Shown here piece by piece: positions 1 to 11,278 of a DNA stretch of 64,000 nt (within the stretch, counting starts at the first letter, position 1; each line of letters starts with the position of its first letter). This stretch comes from Plasmodium malariae (Eukaryota > Apicomplexa > Aconoidasida > Haemosporida > Plasmodiidae), in the NCBI RefSeq assembly GCF_900090045.1, contig NC_041784.1, forward strand, positions 1,776,001 through 1,840,000. The letters are read 5' to 3'. The notes under the pieces are model-generated. The model was not told the origin of the DNA, searched no databases, and saw only the letters and a program-made list of their open reading frames with translations. The position numbers were made by a program, and so were the translations under genes.

Positions 1-119
1 ACCTATGTACGTATATATATATGTATTTGTACACATGTTTTATTTTTACTTCCATTCTTTCTATATCACTCAAAACGTGTTTTTTGGTTGGCCATAGATG
101 AGGGAGTTCCACAATACAA

Positions 120-391
120 TTACCTTTACATTTATCTTTATTTTTACCTTTATATTTATATTTATCTTTATCTTTACCTTTATATTTATCTTTATCTCTA
201 CCTTTACCTTTATATTTATCTTTATCTCTACCTTTACCTTTATATTTATCTTTATCTTTACCTTTACATTTATCTTTATTTTTACCTTTATATTTATATT
301 TATCTTTATCTTTACCTTTATATTTATCTTTATCTTTACCTTTATATTTATCTTTATCTCTACCTTTATATATATCTTTATCTTTACCTCT
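120..391 (+). repeat. 12-bp pyrimidine microsatellite (TTTATCTTTACC-like)
   Basis: Imperfect tandem copies of TTTATCTTTACC and shorter TTTATA/TTTATC variants run without a stop in two forward frames. Translation gives only Tyr-Leu or Thr-Phe-Ile alternation, so I read it as non-coding. It ends in a T-rich tract and CAG at 413-415, so it most likely forms the 3' part of the intron before the terminal exon at 416. The pyrimidine-rich strand may act as an oversized polypyrimidine tract. Confidence 0.8.
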
Positions 392-415
392 TTTTTCTTT
401 TTTTTTTATTCCCAG

Positions 416-671
416 ATACCACATAGGAATTTGCGAATTGTTATGTATCAGTGTGTCTATTTTATTAGGGAAAAATGAATGCCTCATTGAGCACGTTGTG
501 TTAGGACTGTTTTTATACGACACTTTTGTATCTTCTAAAAAAAATGAACTAACTCAATTTGATAAGAATATCTTAAAAAGCATAATAGACCCCCCGAACA
601 ATGAAAGTACCTCTTTTCAGAAATTAATGAATTATTTTTCGTCCTATATAAATGCCACGGTAAATCTGTAA
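416..671 (+). CDS. Terminal exon of an unrecognised gene that starts left of the window (partial)
   Basis: The reading frame opens just after a strong acceptor (T-rich tract then CAG, ending 415) and continues for about 84 codons to TAA at 669-671. The peptide begins YHIGICELLCISVSILLGK and ends NYFSSYINATVNL. It has ordinary mixed composition, including Cys, His and Pro, unlike the low-complexity repeat before it, which supports real coding. I could not place the preceding exon in bases 1-119, so the rest of the gene is probably outside the window. I do not recognise the family. The fragment is moderately hydrophobic and probably helical, and no catalytic motif is visible. It is convergent with the ADP/ATP carrier gene. 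Confidence 0.55.
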
Positions 672-1305
672 TTGCGTAGGAAAAAAAAAAAAAGCCTACT
701 GGAAAGAACTACATGTATATGATGAAGATTGTGAATGTATGCACTTATATGTATACCTATTTGTACATTCATCACTCGTATTACATACTTATCACAACAT
801 AACGTGTTAACGAAAAAATAGAAAGCACTTTTCTATTTTTTGTTCACAAATAATGCGTATTTTTTTCGTTTTGTTTAATGTCTGTTAATACTCATATATT
901 TTATTACGATCGCCAAAGCTATAATGTATATTCGTTTCTTTGAATATATAAAAAATACATATTAAATAATGGATTTATGTTGTTTCCTTTAAAGTTGTGT
1001 ACTTTATTATTTTAATTTTAATTTTTTTTTTTTTTTTTTTTTTTATTTCAATATACAAAAATAGAAAAAATAATAACTTAAACATTAATTTAGCTGTTAA
1101 CGAATGTTGTTTATGTTCTCATTTAACAACAATGTATTATTATTTTTACTCTAATTTTTTTCCATTATAACTTTAAAAAAAATAAAATAAAAATAAAGAA
1201 TAAATGGCAACATGTGTTAATAATTAGTTTTTTTTACAGCTAAATATTGATGAAAATGGAATTAAATGTATAAAAAAGTTGATGTAAAAACTGCGCAAAT
1301 ATATG

Positions 1306-1348
<43 letters not shown>

Positions 1349-1683
1349 GTGTTGGAGAAATATATATACAAATATATATTTATGTATGAATGGGTAATAA
1401 TGCGAGTAAAAAAAAAAAAAAATGTAGCTATACTCACTTTCATACTTGAAAGGTTGAAGATAAAAATTAATACAACAGTGTGAGAATTACAATAATTTAA
1501 GAACTGTTTAAATAAAAATAAGTATATTGTAATTACAAGATATTATTCTCTCTTTCTATATATATAAATATACATATATATATTTATATGCACATGTGTA
1601 AATACTCAGACCGTGTACGAGATACAATTCTGCACATTTTGTCCTTCATCATAATTCAGTTTTGTGTCTTATCAATGTTCATA
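672..1683. other. Intergenic region between convergent genes
   Basis: AT-rich, with poly-T at about 1021-1044 and a (TA)n run at about 1315-1341. It must hold the 3' ends of the flanking genes. No gene is supported; the 67-codon reverse frame at 1240-1443 is low-complexity Tyr/Ile. Confidence 0.7.
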
Positions 1684-2592
1684 TTAAATAAGCTTTTGTA
1701 ATTCATCGTAGAAGACAAGGACAAGTGCTCCCCCAGCGCCTCTAATGACGTTAGCCCATGCCCCTTTAAAGAACCCTCCAAGGCCTTCATTCTTCAAAAT
1801 CTTAATCCAACAATCTATTGTATTTTTGTATTGAATTTCTTCCTTTGCTTTCCTACCTGACATCATCATCATTCTTCTTCTGACCGTATCGAATGGATAG
1901 GAAATGAGACCTGCTAATATGGTAACTGATTGAGCAACAGCCCATTTAAATACAATATGTGTATTTTTATCATTATTGAATAAAAGAGCTTTTGCACTGT
2001 CATATAAACCAAAATAGGATCCTCTGTAAACAATAATTCCAGTAACTGAAACACCAAAACCACTATATAAGGATAATAATCCTGTTTGTTTATATATTTT
2101 TACTAAACAGTCTAGTAACCCACTAAATTGTCTGTCTTTTCCTTTTCCAATGTCTGATGCTAATCTTGTTCTTGCGAAATCTAAAGGGTATACTATTAAC
2201 AAAGAAATTGCTCCTGCTGTTGCACCTGACAAAATATTTACACAAAAGAATTTACTGAACTCTGTATTTTGATCATATTTTGGAAATATATTTTTAAAAT
2301 AATCTTTAAAAGCAAAGTTAAAAGCTTGTGTTGGAAAATAACGAATAACATTGGCTAAGTTTCCTCTCCATAATGACGCAACACCCTGTTCTTGTGATAC
2401 TCTTTTAAAGCAGTTCATTAAACCACTATATCTTTCTACTTGTCCTGATTTTATCTCAGGTATAGAGTCTTGTGTTTGAATTAACATTTTTACTCTTTCT
2501 ATAGGAGCAACCACTGTTTTTGATATAGCCGCCGACACACCCCCCATTAGGAAGTCTGCGGCAAAATTTGTTTTTATATCCCCTCCACTCAT
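1684..2592 (-). CDS. AAC: ADP/ATP carrier (adenine nucleotide translocase), mitochondrial inner membrane
   Basis: This 302-residue, intron-free protein exchanges cytosolic ADP for matrix ATP across the mitochondrial inner membrane. It has the three tandem mitochondrial-carrier modules, each with a signature: PIERVK at residues 30-35, PLDFAR at 136-141 and PFDTVR at 233-238. The nucleotide-carrier hallmark RRRMMM is at 238-243, which separates true ADP/ATP carriers from other members of the family. Length is normal for the family and no presequence is expected. The start is the first ATG, followed by SGGDIKTNF and the first membrane helix. Compared with its neighbours it is clearly less AT-rich and free of Asn/Lys inserts, as usual for a highly expressed conserved gene. 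A 2.6 kb upstream gap probably contains its promoter and 5' leader. Confidence 0.97.
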   Translation of the reverse strand: MSGGDIKTNFAADFLMGGVSAAISKTVVAPIERVKMLIQTQDSIPEIKSGQVERYSGLMNCFKRVSQEQGVASLWRGNLANVIRYFPTQAFNFAFKDYFKNIFPKYDQNTEFSKFFCVNILSGATAGAISLLIVYPLDFARTRLASDIGKGKDRQFSGLLDCLVKIYKQTGLLSLYSGFGVSVTGIIVYRGSYFGLYDSAKALLFNNDKNTHIVFKWAVAQSVTILAGLISYPFDTVRRRMMMMSGRKAKEEIQYKNTIDCWIKILKNEGLGGFFKGAWANVIRGAGGALVLVFYDELQKLI

Positions 2593-5174
2593 TTTCGCAA
2601 ATAGTTTCGTAATATATTATTTAATATATGCGATATGTTGTGAACACACAACTCAAAGTATACTCTATGTAATGTTTACACAATATTAAGGATGCGCTAT
2701 GCTACATATATACTGTTCACACAACGTTATTTATGCGCTAATTATTTATTTGATACCTATTTATAAGCAAGTATTACTTACGCACAAACATACATATATA
2801 CACCCATACATAGATATAAATGTGTTATTCAGGCCGCAGATTCTCTCAACAATGAAAAAATTGATGTAAAAAAACGTTTTTAAAAATGTAAAATATAAAT
2901 AATACTATATAAAAAATAATAATATATTATTTGTTCAGACAAATCATGTTTTATATAAAATATTTTCTTTAAAAATTTTTTTTATCTGTTCTCATTTTTC
3001 ATATTATTCCAAAAATAAATATGAGATTTTAACTTTGGGGAGGAAAAATATCTCTTATTCTACAATAAGCTTATATAACATATTATAAAAAATTATTTAA
3101 GAATACTACAAAAAAATTATAAAACATAACGGAAAAACACATATAATGCATATATATTTATTTATGTACATATAATAAGCATGTACTAATGCAATATGCA
3201 AAAACGTTATAAGTAGCATCTAATACGTATATATATGATATATATACACATATATTTATACATATACGTAGTACGTATAAGTGTAATATATAAATTTATA
3301 AATATATTTTTCCAAATATCTTATGTTTTTTTTCCTCTTAAAAATTAAAGAGATCTTAATTTCAAGGAAAAGTGCTTGGGAAAAAAAAAGAAAAAAGAAT
3401 ACATCAAAATCTGTGAAAAAACACTTTTTAAAGCTAAGGAAATATTTCTACGTATAACAAATACAATTTAACTCGATCCTATAATCCTGTAAAACTTTTT
3501 ATTCGACTTAACCTTTTTTGCTACGTATGATGCATATATTGGTGTATTAAAAAATGTAATATATTATATATATGTGCTTATGTTCTTTTTTCCTACAATT
3601 TTTTCTTCTCTCTTGTCATTTATACTTCAGTATATATAAACGTAAAGGTATCTATATAACTTTTGTATATTGTTTTTTTTACAGATTTTCTTTGATATTT
3701 TCGTTAACTTCTTTTTGTAATGTTTATAATGCCTTTCTCATTTTGTATTCAATTATTTTTTTTTTGAATCATGGTTTTTAACTTTTAATTTTGGTTCACA
3801 ATTTTCCTTTTTAATTTTGTTTTTTATTATTTTTAATTTTTTAAATCCTGTATACTTTGCAAGTATTTTTAAATTTTTATATCTTTTTAAACTTAATTCC
3901 TTTTTTAAATTTTATATAAAAAATCTTTTTAATTTATTTTTTTTTTTTAATTTTAGCGTATCGTTGTTTTAATCATATTTCTTTATTTTATTGGCTCATT
4001 TTTTTTTTTTTTTTTTTTTTTGTATATTTTTATGTAGATATACATACATACATTGTGCATATCAATTATATAGAGAGATAAAGAAATACAGTGTATTTAA
4101 TTGATTTTTCAACAACATGTGCTTTGTTCAATTCTTTATTAGCGCTAGTCGTATGTACAACATTCTTCTGAATATATTAAAAATTGGTCAGAAATAATTT
4201 CATGTTATACCTCTTTTTTTATAAATATTTAGATATAGTGCATACGTAATAGGTTATTCTATTTTTTTATTGTGTTAAACATTATATGTATATGTTATAT
4301 ATATTATATATATACATATACATGTATATTTATTTATGTATGTATATGTATATTATTGAACTTGAGAGGTAACAATTATTTTTTATTCATATATCCTATA
4401 TTTTTTATAAGAAAGAGTAAATAAATTTATAACAAATGAAATCTAGTGTAAAATAAAAAAAAGGTTCCATGCGGAATATACTTTTTAATGCATTAATGTT
4501 CTATTGTATCTTGCAAAATATTCAAAATATGTAGCAAATATATACATAATACATTAATTCTTTTATTAAAAACGATTTACTTGTTTTTGTTTTATAGTAT
4601 TTGTAGAATTGCAAATTTTGGCAATATGTTTTTTACCTTTTTAAAAATTTTTATATTTTATTTAATTAGATTTTTAACATATGCATATGTATGTATTATA
4701 AAAAGGATATTATTGGGTTCAATTTTTTTTTTCCATAAGTGAATATTAGGAGAAAGATTTAATTATTTACATAAATATATACATATATATGAATACATAT
4801 ATATGATGTAGCTGTACTGAGGAATGGAAAGAAAATTTAATATTTTTTAGAATAAATAATGTAAGTAGCAAATTCTGATTAAAGAGCGACAACAAGTGTT
4901 GATACGGAAAAATAAATTTATGCTTCATAAAATTATTTAAAATAATGAAAAAAAAAGGAAAAGCAAAAAAATGATGTCATTTAAATGTAATAATGAGAAA
5001 CTTAAAAAAATTAAATATAAATAAAATTAAGGGAAGAAGTGAGCTTACCTGCGCACGCATTCTGTATTTACATGGAAAATTAAACATTAATTATAAATTT
5101 AGAGATTCTCAAATTAATTTTAGAAAATATGTATGTTTTGTTTTGTTTTATTTTAATTTTTTTTTTCTTTATTA
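2593..5174. other. Intergenic region upstream of the ADP/ATP carrier
   Basis: About 2.6 kb of very AT-rich DNA with poly-T at about 3998-4021. It lies 5' of the carrier gene and 3' of the next minus-strand gene. The 69- and 98-codon forward frames here (3572-3781 and 4993-5289) are Phe/Leu/Lys-rich with no recognisable domain. On the minus strand a good splice donor (CAG then GTAAGC) reads across 5046-5056, hinting at a small untranslated or terminal exon. Nothing else is supported. Confidence 0.6.
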
Positions 5175-8100
5175 TTACTGGCTTAATTCAAATAAATACG
5201 AAATACGGAAAGAATTAATAAAAATATTTTTTTTTAATTTTATAATTAAATTATCATTAATACAAAAAACAAAAGGGTCGTACTTGTGAGATTTACTTGA
5301 GGGATATATAAAACTTGTAATTTTTTCTTGTTCCTTTTTTTGACAAAATGAATAAAGGAAAAAATCTTCATAAAATATTTTAACTGCATTAAAAAGGCTT
5401 TCTTCGAAGTGATTAAAATACTCCGTAACTTCTCTGTAATAATTATCGAGTGGAATATTTTTTCCATTTTCTTTTTTGTTGTCTGAATATTTATTTAATT
5501 TTAAAATGGTATCATAACACCTTATCTTTTTAATAAGTAGGTGTTGTTTTCTACATGTTTCGTAATCAAATGGTTTTCTTGTTTTTAAAAAATAATTTAA
5601 ACAATCATTATTCAATCGCAAGTATAACGAATCAAAAAGAATTTTTAATTTACATGTTCTTATTAAGTTGGAAATTTGGTGATTACCATTTTCACCTACT
5701 TTCTTTTTATTTTTTTCTGATAACACACTTTTTTGGAAAAGGCGAGTTTTTTGTTCGTACAAATCTGCTAGTAACAAAAAAAAGAAAATCCTTAATTCAT
5801 TAATATTTAAATTGTTTACATTGTTTATATTATTTACATTGTTCATATTATTTACATTGTTTACATTGCTTATATTGTTTACGTTTTTTATACTGTTTAT
5901 ACTGTTTATATTGTTTATGTTGTTTATATTATTTACATTGTTTACATTGCTTATATTGTTTACGTTTTTTATACTGTTTATATTGTTTATGTTGTTTATA
6001 TTATTTATATTATTTATATTGTTTATTTTGTTTATATTGCTTATATTGCTTATATAGCAATATATATCATTAAATAAAACATCAATGTAATCACAGTCAT
6101 AACTGAAACTCGAATAAAAATATTTGCTCTTATTATTGTTGTTCTTGTGGTGTGCTAAATAATTTTCTGCTGTACGTGTCAGTTCATTTTTCTTGTCTTC
6201 TGTCCTATCACTGTAGCCTTTCTCTTTGCCATTATTACATATTACAGATTGCAACGATTTTTCGAAAAATAAAAAACATGTCTCATTTAATAGGAGTACA
6301 GGTGTTACATATATGTACAATGATATAATAATTTTTTCTGTTATATAATTAAATCTAATTTCATCTAATACTTGTGTTAATTTGTTTAGAATATTTTCTT
6401 CTTTCTGTAACGTTTGCACAGAATATACAGATAAGATGTGCAAGAAAAAAATAAGGATTTGAGCGTCTTTTACTTTAGAAAGAGCTTTATATATGACTAA
6501 ATTAAAAAAAAAAAAGTTAATTTGATAATTCCCACTTTTTAAAAAGTATAAAAACACGAGCAAGGGTTTTATGCCTATGGAGTGGAAATTATTAAGTATA
6601 TCTATGCATAAATCTTGCAATATAATGTCATCAAAAGGAATATTAAAATATGATGATGAACAAAAAATATAAATGATATTCTTATAGTTATATTTTTTTA
6701 ATTTGAGTTTTATTTTTGAATACAAAGAATTTAAGAATATTTGTATTTCTTTATAACTGTTTAAATTTTTCTGAGCATATTTACATAGACACATGAAAAT
6801 ATCAGTAATATCTTTTTCATTATAATGATTTTTATTAAATAAAATTTTTAAACGAAATAAAATTTTTTTAAATAATTCGTGATCAAGCAAATTTAAATTT
6901 ACTAAACAATTTAACATGATACAACAATTATACACATTAAAAATGTTTAACTGATTATTTAATTCATTTTTAATGTATTCATAAATATTATAATAATTTT
7001 TGATTCTTAGTTTATTTATATTATGTACAAGGAAACAAAAGTCTTTCTTCTTTAATTTAATTAAAGTTCCATTTTTTGATATATTATGTGAGCTGTTATT
7101 TTTTCCTTTTTCCAAATATTCAACGAGTGTATCTTTTTTTTTTAGTAAATTTGAGAAAGTTCCACATTGTTCATTATCCATCCTACTGTTAATACTTTCG
7201 TTAGAGATAAAACTTCCATTCAAATGAGTATATGTATCAACGTTATTTACATAATCGTAAGTAGAAAAAGACTTATTGTGAATCGTTTCATCATTATTTA
7301 GTAGACCTTTTTTTATTTTGACTTTTTTTTCTTCTTTTAAATTTAGATTAATGACGACTGATAAAATAATTTCCTTAAAAAAATTGTCTTCTTTAAAATT
7401 ATACTTTTGCAACACATTCATCAGCATGTTCAGGGAACATATATCTAAACTATGCAAATTGCGTAAATTGTGAGTATTGTACACCTCAGAGTATAACCAA
7501 TTTTGCATGCTCATTAGCATCTTTTTAATTTTAAGTAAAACGCAATTTTGAATATTTCCTTTCAACTTAGTATAGCTATAAATAAACAATATCAAGTGAT
7601 TGTAACATATTTTGTTAAAAAATAAAAAATAAAGAAAAAGCTTGTACATAATATTTTTTAACTCATGCATATTTTTCAAATGCTCCAGATCATTTAACTT
7701 GGAGTATGTGTTACATATTAATGTTAAATCTAAAAAGTTCAAGTGATTTCTCCTATTACTAAAAAGAGAACTAACATTCTCTTCATTGTTTTTATACATT
7801 AATTTATTCCAGTTTTTTATCTCATTTTTTTCATACGTAATCAGCTTATTATTCATATTATCAATGTTAGTAGTGCAAGGCACTTTTTCATTTTTCAACT
7901 TGTTCAAGTGAAAATTGGCGATTACTATATCACTGTACGGATAAAAGCTAGACTGTGTAATATCATTTTTTTTTCTTTCTGCGTCCTTCTCTTTTCTGAT
8001 ATGTATTAAGAAACCCTTCTGACAATTTAAGATGAAAATTAAATTATGGGTAAACAAGTTTAAAAAGTTCAAATTAATATATTTATAAGAATTTACAATA

Positions 8101-8648
8101 CTATAAAAGGACAGAATTATTTGTTTTAAGTGCATGTTGAAAATGAAACTTATATTGTCCGGATTAACTATACTTCTCCAAAATTTATTATCGTTAATGT
8201 TTTTTTTACTTAATAAATGAATTATAATAGAAAAGTCATTTTCACTCAATTTTTTGAATTTCAGAAGATGTAAAAAACTGTCATTAAATTTGTATATATT
8301 ACATAAATCATCTTTTCTACAAAATTTTCTTATTTGCCTGACTAACTCAGACTGTTCAAAAGGGTTGATATATGAACTTGTATCTTTTTCATTTATTCTA
8401 TTTTCATGTGTTTGAACTGTATTTACGACCTTCCCCTTTGTTGCAGGTAAATTTAAATATTCCTTATATTCATTAATTATGTTACCATTAAAAAATATAT
8501 TTCCATATTCTACATTTGAAGCGTTACTTTTTATGGTTGTTTCAAATTTCTTAACATTTATTTTTCTAAGATTTCCAAAATATATTTTTAAAAATATATC
8601 TACCTCCTTTGCTACACTTAGATGGGTACATTTCTCTAAACATTTCAT
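5175..8648 (-). CDS. Large Asn-rich protein, probable organellar helical-repeat RNA-binding protein
   Basis: A single 1157-codon reading frame. Much of it is helical, with recurring segments such as DIFMCLCKYAQKN and NIIYIFCSSSYFNIPFDD. These resemble the heptatricopeptide-type repeats of apicomplexan mitochondrial or apicoplast RNA-binding proteins; this is a pattern match by eye only. No C-terminal RAP domain is visible in this frame. Low-complexity Asn-Ile-Asn-Asn blocks fill roughly residues 865-945 and look like an expanded insert. The N-terminus is basic with few acidic residues, compatible with organelle targeting. The ATG directly follows an AG, so an upstream exon is possible (a short frame lies at 8645-8851). 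It is divergent from the dynamin gene, sharing a 2.6 kb promoter region. The CDS is firm; the function is tentative. Confidence 0.85.
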   Translation of the reverse strand: MKCLEKCTHLSVAKEVDIFLKIYFGNLRKINVKKFETTIKSNASNVEYGNIFFNGNIINEYKEYLNLPATKGKVVNTVQTHENRINEKDTSSYINPFEQSELVRQIRKFCRKDDLCNIYKFNDSFLHLLKFKKLSENDFSIIIHLLSKKNINDNKFWRSIVNPDNISFIFNMHLKQIILSFYSIVNSYKYINLNFLNLFTHNLIFILNCQKGFLIHIRKEKDAERKKNDITQSSFYPYSDIVIANFHLNKLKNEKVPCTTNIDNMNNKLITYEKNEIKNWNKLMYKNNEENVSSLFSNRRNHLNFLDLTLICNTYSKLNDLEHLKNMHELKNIMYKLFLYFLFFNKICYNHLILFIYSYTKLKGNIQNCVLLKIKKMLMSMQNWLYSEVYNTHNLRNLHSLDICSLNMLMNVLQKYNFKEDNFFKEIILSVVINLNLKEEKKVKIKKGLLNNDETIHNKSFSTYDYVNNVDTYTHLNGSFISNESINSRMDNEQCGTFSNLLKKKDTLVEYLEKGKNNSSHNISKNGTLIKLKKKDFCFLVHNINKLRIKNYYNIYEYIKNELNNQLNIFNVYNCCIMLNCLVNLNLLDHELFKKILFRLKILFNKNHYNEKDITDIFMCLCKYAQKNLNSYKEIQIFLNSLYSKIKLKLKKYNYKNIIYIFCSSSYFNIPFDDIILQDLCIDILNNFHSIGIKPLLVFLYFLKSGNYQINFFFFNLVIYKALSKVKDAQILIFFLHILSVYSVQTLQKEENILNKLTQVLDEIRFNYITEKIIISLYIYVTPVLLLNETCFLFFEKSLQSVICNNGKEKGYSDRTEDKKNELTRTAENYLAHHKNNNNKSKYFYSSFSYDCDYIDVLFNDIYCYISNISNINKINNINNINNINNINNINSIKNVNNISNVNNVNNINNINNINSINSIKNVNNISNVNNVNNMNNVNNINNVNNLNINELRIFFFLLLADLYEQKTRLFQKSVLSEKNKKKVGENGNHQISNLIRTCKLKILFDSLYLRLNNDCLNYFLKTRKPFDYETCRKQHLLIKKIRCYDTILKLNKYSDNKKENGKNIPLDNYYREVTEYFNHFEESLFNAVKIFYEDFFLYSFCQKKEQEKITSFIYPSSKSHKYDPFVFCINDNLIIKLKKNIFINSFRISYLFELSQ
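5812..6057 (-). repeat. In-frame Asn-Ile coding repeat
   Basis: Imperfect 9- and 18-bp units coding NIN, NNI and NNV repeats in the large minus-strand protein. The opposite strand is also open (Leu/Phe/Ile), which is a shadow. Expect length variation between isolates. Confidence 0.85.
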
Positions 8649-10067
8649 CTAATTTCGAGAAAAAAAATTCGACAAAATATAATCCTCTTTTTTTGTCTAT
8701 TTTTAGCATATAAAAACGAACATCTCAAAACGAGGGACTTTAAAACATTTAAAAAAGGGGATTGTGATATCAAAAAGTGTAAAGTGTATCTATATGTATA
8801 CCTTGGTATGTATATATTTAAGGGATTTACTAAAAGTCCACACTTTTTCATATATATGGGAAAGTATCACATTTATGCTTCTCTTTTTTCACTTTTTATC
8901 CCTTGTAAATTATTCCGTGTCGGAATAGATTTTACAATCAGTGAAGATGGTATTCTGAGCTGTTACTTTGTTGTTTCTTTCTTTGTATTGTTTATTTTTA
9001 TTTATTTATTTTTTTTTCATTTATTGTGTGGCACTCGAAAATGCATAAAGGGGTAAAATATAATTTTATCTTTTACTCGATATAATTTCAACGTTTTTTC
9101 TTTCGAAATGACTTCGGTATTTTCTCCGTCCCCAAAATAATTTTAATGCTTCTTTTCCATTGTGGAAATCGTTTTATTAATGATATTTTCGAAATAGTTT
9201 TTATGTTTTTTCATGTTTTCTTCAATCAGTGTTGAAATTTTTTGATTTTTAGAAATAACTTAAAAAAATTTTATTTCGTTTTTTTCTTTCTTTTTTTCAC
9301 AATTTTTTCCAATGTTCCTTCTACTAGTTAAAACTCCATATACGCAATGTGAATATATATATGTACAACACATGTATTATTAAAAAAAAAAAAAAAAATT
9401 ATAATGTTATCATATGTAGAAAAAATGCAGACATGCAAAGGCATTTTATTTATCCATTTTTGATAAATTTTAAAAAATTTTGGGAATGTCATAAATATTA
9501 TAAATTTATGTTTATACATTTGTATATAAAGGCTAAATTTGATATGAGAAATATATTTCATTGTTGCATATTTATGCATTTTTTTTTTTTTTACGGTTTT
9601 ATTATTAAAAATGAAGAGGAAACTTTTTTTTTGTTTGTATACCATTTGACTATAATTGTGTGCCCCAATATGTATATATATATGCATATATATATAAAAA
9701 TGTGCACATATATAAAGATGCATTGTATAAATATGCTAAAGTAAATATGAGTATATAAATAGGCATATAAAAATATGAATAAATGTAAATTATAATGTTA
9801 AACAATATTTCACATGCATAATAAAAAAATAGCAAATAAAAGTTTAAGACATTTCGATTTTGTTTTTAATCACCTTTTTCATTTTATATGATGGAAAAAC
9901 TGTTTTGTTTTTTTGTACTTTTGTACCTTCGTTCTTTCTTTCTTTCGTTCCTTTTTTTTTTTTTTTTTTTTTTTATAAAATAGAATAGTATTTGTAGATT
10001 TTGTATTTAAATTTAAGAACATGGGAATGTAACACCCACTGTGTGCAACATATGCATATATATTTGT

Positions 10068-10117
<50 letters not shown>

Positions 10118-10865
10118 ATGCATATATTCGTTCATTTATATTTGTGAAACAGAGGAGGAAGAACAAAGAAATGAAATTACATAAGCAAAAGGCACATTTG
10201 GAGTATCATAGTAATTTTAGGGACGTATATTTTATATATTATTTTCAATCAAACGGATAATACAAATATATTTTTCTTTGAAATGTTGGTTGTAGATTAC
10301 CATTAATAAAATTATACAGTTGTACGTAATTTGTAAAAGGTAGCATCAAATATGCTATTTGAAATATTTAGGAATAGGGGAGTTATATGTTATTTTATTT
10401 TTTTTTATATAGTGTTAAAAATTAACTTAAGGAAAAGGATTTATAAATTGCATTTTATTGTAGCTTTAACTTTTGAACATCAGCTAAAAAAAATAAAAGT
10501 ACAGTTAGGTGTTCATTATTAATATATATTCTTCAGTTCGTTCCTTGCATATGCACATATATATACACGTAACAAATTTTACATTAAATTCTTCTATTTT
10601 ATTTTGTTTTACCCTTTTTTATTCTGTTTTTCTATGTTTTTGTCTATTTTATTTGGTTTCTCTCTGCTTCATTCTGTTCTGCTTTGTTTTATTTTTTTTT
10701 TTGTTTCATGCAACTTTTCCATTTTGCTCACAAATATTTTTTTATTATTTGTAGATTAGTATTATTGTGTTTAGAATTTGATTATCATTTATATTATATC
10801 TTTGGTTAGCTTCTTCATGTGTACATTTTTTCGTATAATCTCAAGTTAGTTTTCCCCCATATTTA

Positions 10866-10920
<55 letters not shown>

Positions 10921-11278
10921 CGTATACATTTATGTACGCGCATACACGTGTGTATACCCATACATGCATCTGTATATGTGCACATATATATTGGTATACA
11001 CATTTACATATATGGCAAAAGTGTACGATATGTACATGTAGATTCATTTTTTTTTTATCATTTGTCCAAGTTTGGCTTAAATTAAATTTATTTCCCTTTT
11101 TGATTAAATATTTGGAAAGTTAGTTTAATTAATACAAAAACTTTTTTTATATTATAGAAGTACAAAAAAGAGACAGCAAAAATTACATTTTAGTGTATTG
11201 AAAATAATAGTGCACATAATAGCAGTTGAAAGAACATCACCAGCAGACTGGTATATATCGATTTGATAGCAGAACAGG
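8649..11278. promoter_or_regulatory. Divergent intergenic (promoter) region
   Basis: A 2.6 kb gap between a minus-strand and a plus-strand gene, so it should carry both promoters and leaders. It holds (TA)n runs at about 10072-10111 and 10869-10914 and poly-T at about 9952-9974. A 396-bp stretch (9349-9744) is open in register on both strands. No specific transcription-factor site can be supported. Confidence 0.6.
10072..10111. repeat. (TA)n microsatellite
   Basis: About 20 uninterrupted TA units in the divergent promoter region. A second run of similar length is at about 10869-10914, closer to the dynamin gene. Confidence 0.9.

Noticed and set aside
88..478. Two overlapping frames of Tyr-Leu and Phe-Thr-Ile repeats
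   Set aside because: They translate the 12-bp microsatellite, which ends at a splice acceptor.
5812..6057. Forward Leu/Phe/Ile frame
   Set aside because: Antisense of the Asn-Ile coding repeat in the minus-strand protein.
8784..9056. 90-codon forward frame upstream of the helical-repeat gene
   Set aside because: Phe/Tyr-rich, no domain, lies in a divergent promoter region.
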